Positions 9,260-19,764 of a stretch of DNA of 64,000 bases are shown one piece after another. Under the pieces are notes generated by a model. It was not told the origin of the DNA. It worked only from the letters and a program-made list of their open reading frames with translations, and made no database searches. Position 1 is the stretch's first letter; every line of letters starts with the position of its first letter. Where the stretch lies: NCBI GenBank assembly GCA_003215795.1, contig QCJV01000003.1, positions 46,473-110,472 of the forward strand, given 5' to 3'. Position numbers and translations under genes: made by a program. The stretch comes from Prochlorococcus sp. AG-409-F19. GTDB lineage: Bacteria; Cyanobacteriota; Cyanobacteriia; PCC-6307; Cyanobiaceae.

Positions 9260-10123
9260 TTAAGCAAATTGATTCACTATAAACTCGCACTTTAGATGCT
9301 TTGCTTCGTCTGGCTTAAGCTCAATAGTACGGTCACCAGTAATCAAAGAGTTCCTGGGACTTGTCCATGGTTCCAAGCAAACCATTGGCCTGGGTGGTTC
9401 AGTCCAAATCACACTTAAGTCAAGAGGTTCTTCAGATTTCATTTCCAAAGAGGTATGATCTATTAAATCAAATAAAAATGTTGAAGAAGTAGTCCCTGCA
9501 ATGAAATCAACACCCTTGCTAAGTCTTTCTAACTCTAAATTAGTCTCCGACTTTATCATCGTCTTCTGATTTATACATTCCTTAGTAAGACCATCAATTC
9601 GGACATGATTTAAATCTTTAATGGAAAAATAAGGATGCAAGCCAAAGCTAAAAGGCATTAAATTTTTACTATTATTTATTACTACTGTCAGAATCTCTAA
9701 CGATTGAGTCCTCAATCTTATTTCCATCTGCAAGGTAAACTCAAATGGGTAAGCCCTTAAAGTTACTTGAGTTTGTTTTAATCGAAGTTTTACACCAGAC
9801 TGATCATTAAGAACATTCAATTCCCACAAGGCATTTCTAGCAAAACCATGCTGTTCTAAAAAATATTCATTATCACCTAAAGTATATCTACCATCTCGCA
9901 AGTTTCCACAAATAGGAAAAAGAACTGGTATACCTCCTCGAACACTCTTCAAAGGATCCATAAATCGTAATTGGTCAAGATATAAAATCTCTCTACCATT
10001 ACATACCCAACTAGTTATTAATCCCCCACGTTCAGGAACAATTCGCAAGTAATCTCCACTTTCTAAACTTCTACATTCCCAATGTTTATAAGGAAAATCT
10101 TTGCTTGCAAGAGTAACTGACAT
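9260..10123 (-). CDS. Aldose 1-epimerase-like / glucose-6-phosphate 1-epimerase-like protein
   Basis: RGGIPVLFPICGNL, YFLEQHGFARNALWEL, FGLHPYFSI, CLEPWTSPRNSL are mutarotase-like (YeaD family) motifs. Confidence 0.82.
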   Translation of the reverse strand: MSVTLASKDFPYKHWECRSLESGDYLRIVPERGGLITSWVCNGREILYLDQLRFMDPLKSVRGGIPVLFPICGNLRDGRYTLGDNEYFLEQHGFARNALWELNVLNDQSGVKLRLKQTQVTLRAYPFEFTLQMEIRLRTQSLEILTVVINNSKNLMPFSFGLHPYFSIKDLNHVRIDGLTKECINQKTMIKSETNLELERLSKGVDFIAGTTSSTFLFDLIDHTSLEMKSEEPLDLSVIWTEPPRPMVCLEPWTSPRNSLITGDRTIELKPDEAKHLKCEFIVNQFA

Positions 10124-10131
10124 TTAATGAG

Positions 10132-11085
10132 TTAATGACCTTTCAGCCAATTCAACATTTCTTTGTTAACCAAATCAGGGACTTCATCATGAGGGCAATG
10201 TCCAGCATTTAAAAGAACCTCTTTAACTTGTAAAGAAGCTTTTTGAGCAAATGAGCGGAATTTATCTTGTTTGCTTTTTGGATTTCTCAACCAAGGGTCA
10301 CTATCTCCCCAAAGAAGTAATAACGGAGCTTCCAACTCTTTAAATAATTCATCAATAGGTTTACCTTTAAGGCCTCGTGCTTGGAATACTTTTTGAAAAA
10401 CTTTAAACGCACCTGGTTCTAAGGAAGGTCTACGAATCGACTCAATTAAATAATCATCGACATTAGTAGGATCAACATAAACCTGCTTAAGAGTACTCCG
10501 AATAACATTAGGTCTGCGTAAATTCTCAAATATTAATCTCTGAATTAACGGATAAATAAGCCACTTAACAAGAATATCTCTAGAGATACCTGCACCAATC
10601 ATCTTACGAAGCCTGGCACTTAATTCTTTTGGTTCAGAAATAACACTTTCATCGCTGAAATATCCAGCAGCATTTAACAAAACAACACCAGCAGATTCAG
10701 ATTTAAGAGCAGCAGCAGCAGCAAGCGCCGCGTAACCTCCTAAAGAATTACCAACAATGACAGTTCGTTTTCTAATTCGCTCTTTAACGTATGCAACGAT
10801 CTGATCCTTCCAAAGCTCTCCTCCATATTCCAATTCTGCAGGCTTTTGACTACGGCCAAATCCAAGTAAGTCAATTGCGTGCACTTCGTGCGTTTTAGAC
10901 AGTTCTGGAATGTTGTAACGCCAATGATCTGTTGAAGCTCCAAAGCCATGCACGAGTAATACAACTGGGTTATTTGCAGAAGAATCATTCTCAGAGACAT
11001 CGCGCAATGGACTACTTACGGAATAAACTTCATACCCTAGATGGCTCCAAGTCGGATTGGGTTGAGCGTTGAAATCAGGCATCAA
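10132..11085 (-). CDS. Alpha/beta hydrolase
   Basis: VVLLVHGFGASTDHWRYNI, DLLGFGRS, VGNSLGGYAALAAA nucleophile elbow, NAGHCPHDE catalytic His region. Confidence 0.9.
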   Translation of the reverse strand: MMPDFNAQPNPTWSHLGYEVYSVSSPLRDVSENDSSANNPVVLLVHGFGASTDHWRYNIPELSKTHEVHAIDLLGFGRSQKPAELEYGGELWKDQIVAYVKERIRKRTVIVGNSLGGYAALAAAAALKSESAGVVLLNAAGYFSDESVISEPKELSARLRKMIGAGISRDILVKWLIYPLIQRLIFENLRRPNVIRSTLKQVYVDPTNVDDYLIESIRRPSLEPGAFKVFQKVFQARGLKGKPIDELFKELEAPLLLLWGDSDPWLRNPKSKQDKFRSFAQKASLQVKEVLLNAGHCPHDEVPDLVNKEMLNWLKGH

Positions 11086-11199
11086 GAAATAAAAGCAAGG
11101 GAAACGAACAAGGTTGATATCTGTCTTGAAACAACCAGAAATTTAATTATTGATTTGTTGTTCCTCAAAAAATGCATGAAATAATGATTGATCAATTTT

Positions 11200-12573
11200 C
11201 TAGATTAAGCCAACTGGATCAGCCGCTACATCATCTGGAATTGAATTGCCTCCTCCAGGCTTTTTGTCTTTCAAAACAATCCGAAGGAGTACAGGTGCAA
11301 GAAAAGTTGTCCCAATCACCATTAACAAAATCGCAGCTTCTAAAGAAGGAGTAAGCAAACCTGCACTCGTCCCAAGTCCTAGAAAAATTAGCCCCACTTC
11401 CCCTCGAGGCATCATTCCTAATCCAACAACTAACCGATCAGTAGGCTTATCAATTACAAATGACCACCCAGCTGCAATTTTTCCAATAATTGCAACAACC
11501 AAAAGGAATCCGGCAACAATTAAAGCAGAGCGGCTTGATGGATCTAAAGGATTAATTACTGACAAATCCATGCCAGCTCCAACTAAGACAAAGAAAATCG
11601 TTGCAAACAAGGAGACTAAAGGTAAAACAGATTGTTGAATTGCATGATTATTCTTTGAACTACTCAAGATCAAGCCAGCCGCGAAAGCTCCCAAAGCAGC
11701 TTCTAACCCTATTGCCGTGGCAACAAAACAACTTAAAACAAGAATTACAAATGACGCAACTACAACAGCACCAGGTGCCTTAAGTCGTTCTAACAACCAA
11801 TCAAAAGCTGGAGCAGCAGTTCTACTTAAAGCAATTGCAGCTATCACAAAAACAGTGGCAGCAACAACTAATTTCAAAATTGGGGCAATTTCTAGAGAGC
11901 CACCTGTAGCTAAAGCAACTACTACAGCAAGAATTACTATTCCAAGAATGTCGTCCAAGACTGCTGCACCAATAACTATCTGCCCTTCTCGAGTTTTGAG
12001 ATAACCAAGTTCTCCAAAAACACTTGCCGTAATTCCAATACTAGTTGCTGTCATAGAAGCACCAGCAAAGATTGCTGGTATTAAGCCCACATGAAAAATG
12101 AACATAAGGCCAAATGTTCCAAAGGCAAAAGGCAAAATCACACCTGCCATAGCAACTGTGAAAGCCTGAGCACCTACTGCAACCAATTCTTCTAACTCAC
12201 TCTCCAAACCCGTCAGGAAAAGCAATGCATACAATCCAAGGGTTGCCACTGCCTGCAAAGAAGGAAAAGTCTCAAAATACAAATCTGGAACTGCCTCTTT
12301 AGGGATAGAAGCGAGAGAACTTATGACATTAATGAATCCTTGATTCAAAGCCACATGCGCACTAGGTGGAATAAGTAAATGCAAACCAGATGCGCCAATC
12401 AAGACTCCTGCTAACAATTCCCCTACAATTGTTGGCAAGCTTAACCGAACTAGAATCTCTGCCAAAAGCCTCGCAGCAACAAAAATCAGCAAGAAGCGAA
12501 TAACACCAATTAATGTTTCTGCAACCTCTATATCATGTGTACTGAGAACAGAGACAACTGGCGATAGCAACAT
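11200..12573 (-). CDS. Monovalent cation:proton antiporter, CPA2-type (Na+/H+ or K+/H+)
   Basis: Polytopic protein with LPTIVGELLAGVLIGASGLHLL, GLESELEELV, GAAVLDDILGIVILA, PRGEVGLIFLGLG. Confidence 0.88.
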   Translation of the reverse strand: MLLSPVVSVLSTHDIEVAETLIGVIRFLLIFVAARLLAEILVRLSLPTIVGELLAGVLIGASGLHLLIPPSAHVALNQGFINVISSLASIPKEAVPDLYFETFPSLQAVATLGLYALLFLTGLESELEELVAVGAQAFTVAMAGVILPFAFGTFGLMFIFHVGLIPAIFAGASMTATSIGITASVFGELGYLKTREGQIVIGAAVLDDILGIVILAVVVALATGGSLEIAPILKLVVAATVFVIAAIALSRTAAPAFDWLLERLKAPGAVVVASFVILVLSCFVATAIGLEAALGAFAAGLILSSSKNNHAIQQSVLPLVSLFATIFFVLVGAGMDLSVINPLDPSSRSALIVAGFLLVVAIIGKIAAGWSFVIDKPTDRLVVGLGMMPRGEVGLIFLGLGTSAGLLTPSLEAAILLMVIGTTFLAPVLLRIVLKDKKPGGGNSIPDDVAADPVGLI

Positions 12574-12738
12574 GATCTAAAAAGTGAAGCCTTAATCTAT
12601 TAGAAGCATAAATTACAAGATAGCCATTTTTGGCATAGTTTCTAATAAACAAATTTTGTCAGATCAGGTGTTGATCTGAACTTACTAAAGATCGAATTCG
12701 AAAAGCTTGGCTAGCGTCCATCAATATCAATCTCTAAT

Positions 12739-15261
12739 ATGAGCAGCTCACAGCCTAAAGATCTGCGTCTGCCCACTCCTGGATGTTACGCAGATCCAAT
12801 AAAAGCAGGTATTGACGCAGATGCAGTCTTCGATGGAATGACTGAGCATCTCTTTTTTACCCTTGGAAAACTTGCTACGACTGCAAGCCTCAGAGATCTT
12901 TATATGGCATTAAGTTATGCCGTAAGAGATAGGCTAATGACTAGATATCTTGCATCGCAAGAAGCAATACGAGCTAAACCTCAGAAAACAGTTGCTTATC
13001 TTTCAGCTGAATTTTTAATCGGTCCTCAACTTAATAATAACCTCCTTAATCTTGGAATAACAAAAGAAGCTGAAGACGCCGTACATAGATTTGGAATTGA
13101 ATCCCTAAGCCATATTCTTGAAGTAGAAGAAGAACCTGGTTTAGGAAATGGAGGTCTAGGAAGACTTGCAGCTTGCTATATGGAATCACTGGCCAGTTTG
13201 CAAGTACCTGCAATTGGCTATGGAATTCGTTATGAATTTGGGATATTTAATCAAATCATTCGAGATGGTTGGCAAGTTGAAGTAACAGATAAATGGCTTA
13301 AAGGTGGATGGCCCTGGGAATTACCTCAACCAGATGAATCATGTTTTGTAGGATTTGGAGGTCGTACAGAAAGTTATATAGATGACAAAGGTAAATATCG
13401 TTCTAGATGGATTCCTTTAGAGCATGCAATTGGGGTGCCTCACGATATACCAATTCTTGGTTATAGGGTAAATAATTGCGATCGACTTCGTCTGTGGAGA
13501 GCAGATGCAACCGAAAGTTTTGATTTTTATGCTTTCAATATTGGTGATTATTATGGCGCCGTAGAAGAGAAAGTTGCTTCAGAAACTATTTCCAAAGTAC
13601 TTTATCCAAATGATGGAACTGATGAAGGAAGACGCTTAAGACTAAAACAACAACACTTTTTTGTAAGCTGTTCACTTCAAGACATGCTTAGAAGCCTTGA
13701 GAAAAGAGGAATAGATGTTTCTCACTTTTCAAAACACTGGACAGTTCAACTGAACGATACTCACCCAGCTATTGCAGTAGCAGAGCTAATGAGATTACTG
13801 ATTGATCATTATCACTTCGAATGGGAAAAAGCCTGGGAAATCACTACAAACTCAGTTGCATATACAAACCACACCTTGCTTCCTGAAGCACTTGAAAAAT
13901 GGGATTTAAATTTATTTCATAGTCTTTTACCAAGACACTTAGAAATTATTTATGAAATAAATAAAAGATTCCTGCAACAAGTTCGCTTACGTTATCCAGG
14001 GAATGATGTCATCTTAAGAAAGCTCTCAATCATTGATGAGGATGGATCCAAAGCCGTCAGAATGGCTCATTTAGCAACAATTGGTGCTCACCATGTCAAT
14101 GGTGTAGCTGCATTGCATTCCGATCTTATTAAAAGACAATTGATGCCTGAATTTGCTCAGTTGTGGCCAGAGAAATTTACCAATATTACTAATGGAGTAA
14201 CACCTCGTAGATGGGTAAGTTTGGCTAACCCTGAGTTATCTAATCTGCTTGATAAAGAAGTCGGAAAAGATTGGATAACAAATATGGAACTACTCAAAAA
14301 ACTAGAAGAAAAGGAAAATGATTCTGAATTCTTAAACTTATTTGCTAAAACAAAGCTTTCTGGGAAACGAAAACTTGCAGGATACATTCATAGGCAAACT
14401 GGTGTATTAGTAGACCCATCGAGCTTATTTGATGTTCAAGTAAAAAGAATTCATCAATATAAGCGCCAACATCTAAATGCTCTACAAGTAATTGCACAAT
14501 ATCTTCGCATTAAAAATGGATCAACCAAAGATATTGCACCTAGAACTGTGATTTTTGGAGGGAAAGCAGCACCTGGATATTTTATGGCAAAACTAATGAT
14601 TAGATTCATTAATGGTATTGCTGAAGTTGTCAATGCAGATCCTGATATGGATGGTCGTTTGAGAGTGGTTTTTCTTCCAGATTACAATGTAAAGCTTGGA
14701 GAGCAAGTCTATTCTGCTACTGATCTATCTGAACAAATTTCCACAGCTGGGAAAGAAGCCTCAGGAACAGGCAATATGAAATTTGCAATGAATGGAGCAC
14801 TCACAATTGGAACACTTGATGGGGCAAATATCGAAATTCGAGACAGAGTTGGTTCGGAAAATTTCTTTCTATTTGGAAAAACAGAAAGTGAAGTAATGAA
14901 GTTAAGAGACGAAGGTTACGACCCTAAAAAATATATTGAAAACTGCGATGAATTATCTGAGGCATTGAGATTAGTGGAAGTAGGTCATTTTAGTAATGGA
15001 GACAATGAATTATTCCTTCCACTAATTAATAGCCTAACAGGTAGTGACCCATTTTTTGTTATGGCTGATTTTGCAGATTATCTGCGAGCCCAAGACGAAG
15101 TTGATCAGGCTTGGAAAAATCCACAAGATTGGAATCGAATGGCACTTCTTAATACTGCAAGATCTGGTTTCTTTTCATCTGACAGGTCTATCCGTGAATA
15201 CTGCCAATCTATATGGAAAGTAAATCCTTTAAATGTTGAAATATCCTGTAATATCAGTTAA
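12739..15261 (+). CDS. glgP: Glycogen/starch/alpha-glucan phosphorylase
   Basis: KTVAYLSAEFLIGPQLNNNLLNLG, LGNGGLGRLAACYMESLA, FDVQVKRIHQYKRQHLNAL, EASGTGNMKFAMNGALTIGTLDGANIEI. Confidence 0.97.
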   Translation: MSSSQPKDLRLPTPGCYADPIKAGIDADAVFDGMTEHLFFTLGKLATTASLRDLYMALSYAVRDRLMTRYLASQEAIRAKPQKTVAYLSAEFLIGPQLNNNLLNLGITKEAEDAVHRFGIESLSHILEVEEEPGLGNGGLGRLAACYMESLASLQVPAIGYGIRYEFGIFNQIIRDGWQVEVTDKWLKGGWPWELPQPDESCFVGFGGRTESYIDDKGKYRSRWIPLEHAIGVPHDIPILGYRVNNCDRLRLWRADATESFDFYAFNIGDYYGAVEEKVASETISKVLYPNDGTDEGRRLRLKQQHFFVSCSLQDMLRSLEKRGIDVSHFSKHWTVQLNDTHPAIAVAELMRLLIDHYHFEWEKAWEITTNSVAYTNHTLLPEALEKWDLNLFHSLLPRHLEIIYEINKRFLQQVRLRYPGNDVILRKLSIIDEDGSKAVRMAHLATIGAHHVNGVAALHSDLIKRQLMPEFAQLWPEKFTNITNGVTPRRWVSLANPELSNLLDKEVGKDWITNMELLKKLEEKENDSEFLNLFAKTKLSGKRKLAGYIHRQTGVLVDPSSLFDVQVKRIHQYKRQHLNALQVIAQYLRIKNGSTKDIAPRTVIFGGKAAPGYFMAKLMIRFINGIAEVVNADPDMDGRLRVVFLPDYNVKLGEQVYSATDLSEQISTAGKEASGTGNMKFAMNGALTIGTLDGANIEIRDRVGSENFFLFGKTESEVMKLRDEGYDPKKYIENCDELSEALRLVEVGHFSNGDNELFLPLINSLTGSDPFFVMADFADYLRAQDEVDQAWKNPQDWNRMALLNTARSGFFSSDRSIREYCQSIWKVNPLNVEISCNIS

Positions 15262-15262
15262 T

Positions 15263-15727
15263 TTAATTGGAACTCTTGTCAGGAAGATCTGGCGTCTGAT
15301 GTAACAATCGATTCAATCTTAAGCGATCAGGATTTAATGGATCAGGAGCTAATTCTCCAGCTAACTCCCTAAATTTATCTTCTACAATCTCTGGTACTCT
15401 GACATCAAATATTTTCTCCATTAATACCTCAATTGAAAACAGATGAGCATTAATATTTTCAAGATCAGTTAAAGCTTGATGTAATTCCTCACTAGGTTCA
15501 CTTTCACTGAGAACATCACCATTAGATTCTAAAGAAGCTTCGCTAAGTTTATAACCATGCTGCTTCTGAAAATCCTCTAAGACTCTGCCGGCTAAAGTCC
15601 TGAAAGACTGTAAAGCTGCCCAATTTAGCTCTTGCTGTTGGCGAAGGGTAGGGAATTCACGAACCAAGCGATCATGTTCTTTATAGAACCTTTGACAGTC
15701 TGGGCATTGGCAAGGTTCTTCAGACAA
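15263..15727 (-). CDS. Conserved hypothetical protein with N-terminal CxCPxC motif
   Basis: Intact ORF in coding register with CQCPDCQRFYKEHDRL; sits tail-to-tail with glgP. Confidence 0.65.
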   Translation of the reverse strand: MSEEPCQCPDCQRFYKEHDRLVREFPTLRQQQELNWAALQSFRTLAGRVLEDFQKQHGYKLSEASLESNGDVLSESEPSEELHQALTDLENINAHLFSIEVLMEKIFDVRVPEIVEDKFRELAGELAPDPLNPDRLRLNRLLHQTPDLPDKSSN

Positions 15728-15797
15728 GAAACTACCTATATCTCATTACCATCATGACATCATAAAGGTCACTACAAACAAAAATCTAAAAATTATT

Positions 15798-16094
15798 TTA
15801 TGTCTCCTCTAATTCATCAGAACTTTCAGGAATTGGAACCTCAATACTAGTGACAACTTGAATCACATCTCGCAATCTCATTGAATCAGCAAACCAACCC
15901 ATTGCTTGCTCTGTATCTCCTTTTGATTCTGCTTCACTTGCCTGATCTTCATGAGCTTCAGCTAACAATGCGAGCCAACACAAGCATCGAGCTTGAACTA
16001 TTGAAAGATCTAAATCAGTAGGTTGAGATTTAGCAATTTGCTCACTCTCTTGTTGCACCAAGAGTCGAAGTCGTAAATCGTGAAGTTGTGTCAT
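15798..16094 (-). CDS. Conserved hypothetical protein, acidic
   Basis: 98-aa ORF with a good GGAGAG ribosome-binding site 7 nt upstream of ATG. Confidence 0.6.
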   Translation of the reverse strand: MTQLHDLRLRLLVQQESEQIAKSQPTDLDLSIVQARCLCWLALLAEAHEDQASEAESKGDTEQAMGWFADSMRLRDVIQVVTSIEVPIPESSDELEET

Positions 16095-16130
16095 CTAATC
16101 TCTCTCCATAAATATACGCTAGCGAGAGAG
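16095..16130 (-). promoter_or_regulatory. Putative RBS-sequestering hairpin upstream of the 15798..16094 gene
   Basis: Minus strand CTCTCTC (16130-16124) is perfectly complementary to GAGAGAG (16106-16100), which includes the Shine-Dalgarno region. Confidence 0.4.
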
Positions 16131-16184
16131 TTGGTAGTTTGGCCACCCACTACATGTAGGTTATGCAACTATTTTTATCATTTA

Positions 16185-16258
<74 letters not shown>

Positions 16259-16297
16259 ACTGGAAGATTTTCCCTCTTCAAGGCATTATGGAATCTG

Positions 16298-16703
16298 AAA
16301 GCAGGAGAGGTGATCGCAATCGAGATTTGTTGTTTTTCCACAACAAAGTCTCGGTTGAGGAAAGTCCGGGCTCCCAAATGGTCGAACTTGCTGGATAACG
16401 CCCAGTGCGGGTGACCGTGAGGATAGTGCCACAGAAACACACCGCCGATGACTTGAGATTGAGCCATGCTCATCACTAGGACAGGCAAGGGTGCAAAGGT
16501 GCGGTAAGAGCGCACCAGCAGTATCGAGAGGTGCTGGCTTGGTAAACCCCGGTTGGGTGCAAGGCAAAGGTTTTAGGATGACCATCTTGCCTATCTCCTA
16601 TATAAAGGCCGCTAGAGGCTGTTGGCAACAACCGTCCCAGATAGATGATCACCCACTATCTAAGCTTAGATAGTGAACAGAACCCGGCTTATGACCTGCT
16701 TTC
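16298..16703 (+). ncRNA. rnpB: RNase P RNA
   Basis: GAGGAAAGTCCGGGCTCCC (P4/CR-I region), GGTAAACCCC, ACAGAACCCGGCTTATGACCTGC 3' region; ends pair (GAAAGCAGG with CCTGCTTTC). Confidence 0.96.
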
Positions 16704-16750
16704 ACACAATTCAATTATTAATAGCCAAATAATGTACCTAGTAATAGAAA

Positions 16751-17497
16751 ATGACTACTAAAAAAAAAGAAGTTATTACTGTTGCAAGAATTAAAAGTAT
16801 TTATACATTGCTAAAAAATAGCAACTTGCAGTTCAAAGATTTAAATAGGATCAAGCAAAATGAACCTTTTTGCATGAAAATTCTTGATGAGGCCTTAACA
16901 CATACTTCAACAAACTCATCAGTAAATCATGAAAGACTAGAGTTTCATGGTGATGCAGTTCTAAGACTCGCTGCCTCAGAATATATTCAAATTCATTTCC
17001 CTAAACTAAAAGTTGGAGATCGATCAGCATTAAGAGCACAATTAGTCAGTGATGAATGGCTAGCTAAAGTAGGTCACAAAATAAAAATAAAAGAGGCAAT
17101 GTTGATAGCTCCTAAAGCTTTCAAAGATGCAGCTGCTACAGAAACAATTTGCTCAGAAGGTACTGAAGCATTAATCGGAGCATTATATGAATGTTTAGAC
17201 AGTATTAGATCAATACAGAATTGGCTAGAGCCTTATTGGGAGATGGAAAGCAAAGAAATATTATCTGATCCTCATAAGCAAAATGCCAAGTCCGCTCTTC
17301 AGGAATGGAGCCAGGGTAAAGGGTTAAATCAACCTATTTATGAAATCAAAGAAATGTCAAGACAGCATGGCGACCTGAAAAGGTTCTACTGCAAAGTGCA
17401 CATACAAAAAGATCTAATGGGAGAGGGGTGGGGCAGTTCTAGAAAAAAGGCTGAAAAAGAAGCTGCAAAAGAAGCACTGAAAAACTTAAAGAACTAA
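16751..17497 (+). CDS. rnc: Ribonuclease III
   Basis: NHERLEFHGDAVLRLAASEYI signature; C-terminal dsRNA-binding domain GEGWGSSRKKAEKEAAKEAL. Confidence 0.95.
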   Translation: MTTKKKEVITVARIKSIYTLLKNSNLQFKDLNRIKQNEPFCMKILDEALTHTSTNSSVNHERLEFHGDAVLRLAASEYIQIHFPKLKVGDRSALRAQLVSDEWLAKVGHKIKIKEAMLIAPKAFKDAAATETICSEGTEALIGALYECLDSIRSIQNWLEPYWEMESKEILSDPHKQNAKSALQEWSQGKGLNQPIYEIKEMSRQHGDLKRFYCKVHIQKDLMGEGWGSSRKKAEKEAAKEALKNLKN

Positions 17498-17679
17498 AGA
17501 AGCTCAAGCTCATTTAATGGAATTGTCAACAACTTGTCCCAGTTACCTCCCTCAAAAAGAACGGCTGCTTTTTTTTCAGTAATCCGCTGTACAAAACCCT
17601 TGTATCCATTATAAATAGAAGCAGGGTTATTCACAATTACGGATGATCCTGGAAGAATTATGTCTTCTGAATTAATCAA
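17494..17679 (-). CDS. ndhS: NAD(P)H dehydrogenase-like complex subunit S
   Basis: 61-aa SH3-like ORF ILPGSSVIVNNPASIYNGYKGFVQRITEKKAAVLFEGGNWDKLLTIPLNELE resembles cyanobacterial NdhS (DUF3252). Confidence 0.8.
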   Translation of the reverse strand: MINSEDIILPGSSVIVNNPASIYNGYKGFVQRITEKKAAVLFEGGNWDKLLTIPLNELELL

Positions 17680-17725
17680 GTTTTTAGTTAAATCAATTAT
17701 TATTTTAAATCTCTTTTAACTACAG

Positions 17726-18256
17726 ATGTATAAAGAAATCATTTGGTTAACTGTTGGAGAGATTGTTGCTCCCCATGGTCTTCGAGGTGAAGTGAGGGTT
17801 AATCCCAGTACTGACTTTCCTGAAAGATTTATAAAGCCAGGTGAAAGATGGCTTCAAAGCAAAGATGAAGAGCCTCAAAATATTCAATTAATCTGTGGAA
17901 GACAAATACCAGGTAAATCTATTTTTGTAGTATCTTTTCAAGGAATAAATGACCGTACGACAGCAGAATTGTTAGTTGGTAAAAAAGTTCTAGTTAATTC
18001 GAAGCAACGGCCAAAACTTAAGGAAGGTGAATTCCACCTTTTAGACCTTGTAGGATTAAAAATCAAGCTTCAAACAGAAAAGCGTGAAATTGGACAGATA
18101 ATAAATCTCATAAATGCTGGGAATGATCTTTTAGAAATAGAATTGAAGTCAGGGAAAAAAGTTCTAGTGCCTTTTGTCTCAGAAATAGTTCCTAAAGTAA
18201 ACCTTAAAGAAGGGTGGGCAATTATTACCCCACCCTCTGGTCTATTGGATCTATAA
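17726..18256 (+). CDS. rimM: 16S rRNA processing protein RimM
   Basis: TVGEIVAPHGLRGEVRVNPSTDFPERF and PRC-barrel-like C-terminus. Confidence 0.95.
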   Translation: MYKEIIWLTVGEIVAPHGLRGEVRVNPSTDFPERFIKPGERWLQSKDEEPQNIQLICGRQIPGKSIFVVSFQGINDRTTAELLVGKKVLVNSKQRPKLKEGEFHLLDLVGLKIKLQTEKREIGQIINLINAGNDLLEIELKSGKKVLVPFVSEIVPKVNLKEGWAIITPPSGLLDL

Positions 18257-18288
18257 AAAAATAGAAACTATAAAGAGTAGATTGAGAA

Positions 18289-19743
18289 ATGAGCCTAATC
18301 AATGTAGTGACTAACAATTCTATAACCCCTGTCATCCTTTGTGGTGGTTCAGGGACAAGGCTATGGCCATTATCAAGAGAAAGTTATCCAAAACAATTCT
18401 GGGCTCTAAGCAATAAGAGTGATAAAACATTACTTCAGCAAACTTGTCAACGTATTCAAGGAATTAAAAAGCTTGAAAGCCCTTTTTTGATTTGCAATGA
18501 AGAGCATCGGTTCATAGTTGCAGAACAAATGCGTCAAATAAATCTCAAAGAAAGTACTATTTTTTTAGAACCAATAGCCCGAAATACAGCCCCAGCGATA
18601 ACAATTGCTGCCTTAAAAGCCAAGGGATCCAACAAAGATCCTTTACTACTTGTGCTATCTGCTGATCATATTATAGCTGATAACAAAAGTTTTTTAGAAG
18701 CAATAGAAGCTGGACGTTCTGCCGCAGATTCAGGAAGGTTGGTGACTTTTGGAATCTGTCCAACCTCGCCTGAAACAGGCTATGGATATATCGAAGCATG
18801 CGCCAATACAAATAATGCATTGACGTCATCAACAATTAAAAGATTTGTAGAAAAACCTGATAAAGAAACTGCTCAGAAATTCATTACTGATGCTCGTTTT
18901 ACTTGGAATAGTGGAATCTTTCTATTTAAAGCAAGTACAATTCTTGAAGAACTAGAGAATTTAGCACCTGAAATTCTTCGTTCCTGTAAGAAAGCACTGG
19001 AACAAAATTCAAAAGATCTAGATTTTCAAAGGTTAGATAAAAAAGCGTTTACCAAATGTCCTAATTTGTCAATTGATGTAGCAATTATGGAAAAAACTAA
19101 ACTAGGAACTGTGATTCCTCTAAATGCCGGATGGAATGACATTGGAAGCTGGGATGCACTCTGGAAAGACTCTACAAAAGATATCAATGGAAATGTTTTA
19201 CAAGGAAAAGTGATTTCGAAAAATAATTCAAACTGCTATTTAAGAAGCGAAAATCGCTTAATAGTTGGACTTGGCGTAAAAGACTTAGTCGTTGTTGAAA
19301 CAGACGATGCTGTTCTCATTGCAGACCGCAGTAAGTCTCAGGATATAAAGTCAATAGTCAGAAAGTTAAAAGAAGACAATAATATTTCAGGAAGATCCCA
19401 TACAAAAGTATATCGTCCTTGGGGTTATTATACTTCACTAATTAATCACAACAGTTGGCAAGTAAAGAAGATCCAAGTTAACCCTGGAGCTAGTCTTTCG
19501 CTCCAAATGCATCATCATCGCTCAGAGCATTGGGTAGTGGTTAAAGGTACTGCTTTAGTAGAGAATGATTCTAAGAAAGAATTACTAGAGGAAAATCAAA
19601 GCACTTATATACCATTAGGATGTAAACATAGGCTTACAAATCCTGGCAAAATACCTTTAGAGTTAATAGAAATACAAAGTGGAAGTTATATTGGAGAAGA
19701 TGATATTGTTAGATTTGATGACAATTATGGACGTACAAATTAG
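18289..19743 (+). CDS. Mannose-1-phosphate guanylyltransferase / mannose-6-phosphate isomerase type II
   Basis: VILCGGSGTRLWPLSRESYPKQFW, FVEKPD, C-terminal cupin RPWGYYTSL..LQMHHHRSEHWVVVKGTA. Confidence 0.95.
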   Translation: MSLINVVTNNSITPVILCGGSGTRLWPLSRESYPKQFWALSNKSDKTLLQQTCQRIQGIKKLESPFLICNEEHRFIVAEQMRQINLKESTIFLEPIARNTAPAITIAALKAKGSNKDPLLLVLSADHIIADNKSFLEAIEAGRSAADSGRLVTFGICPTSPETGYGYIEACANTNNALTSSTIKRFVEKPDKETAQKFITDARFTWNSGIFLFKASTILEELENLAPEILRSCKKALEQNSKDLDFQRLDKKAFTKCPNLSIDVAIMEKTKLGTVIPLNAGWNDIGSWDALWKDSTKDINGNVLQGKVISKNNSNCYLRSENRLIVGLGVKDLVVVETDDAVLIADRSKSQDIKSIVRKLKEDNNISGRSHTKVYRPWGYYTSLINHNSWQVKKIQVNPGASLSLQMHHHRSEHWVVVKGTALVENDSKKELLEENQSTYIPLGCKHRLTNPGKIPLELIEIQSGSYIGEDDIVRFDDNYGRTN

Positions 19744-19764
19744 ATCGATTTACTTAAAATCCTT

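Noticed and set aside
10740-11000. 86-aa minus-strand ORF in an alternative frame of the alpha/beta hydrolase
   Set aside because: Same-strand out-of-frame overlap with a gene whose motifs are intact; no independent support.
11246-12004. Plus-strand ORFs of 130, 60 and 95 aa within the antiporter gene
   Set aside because: Antisense to a well-supported membrane protein; biased T/K/P/A composition is what reverse-complemented TM codons produce.
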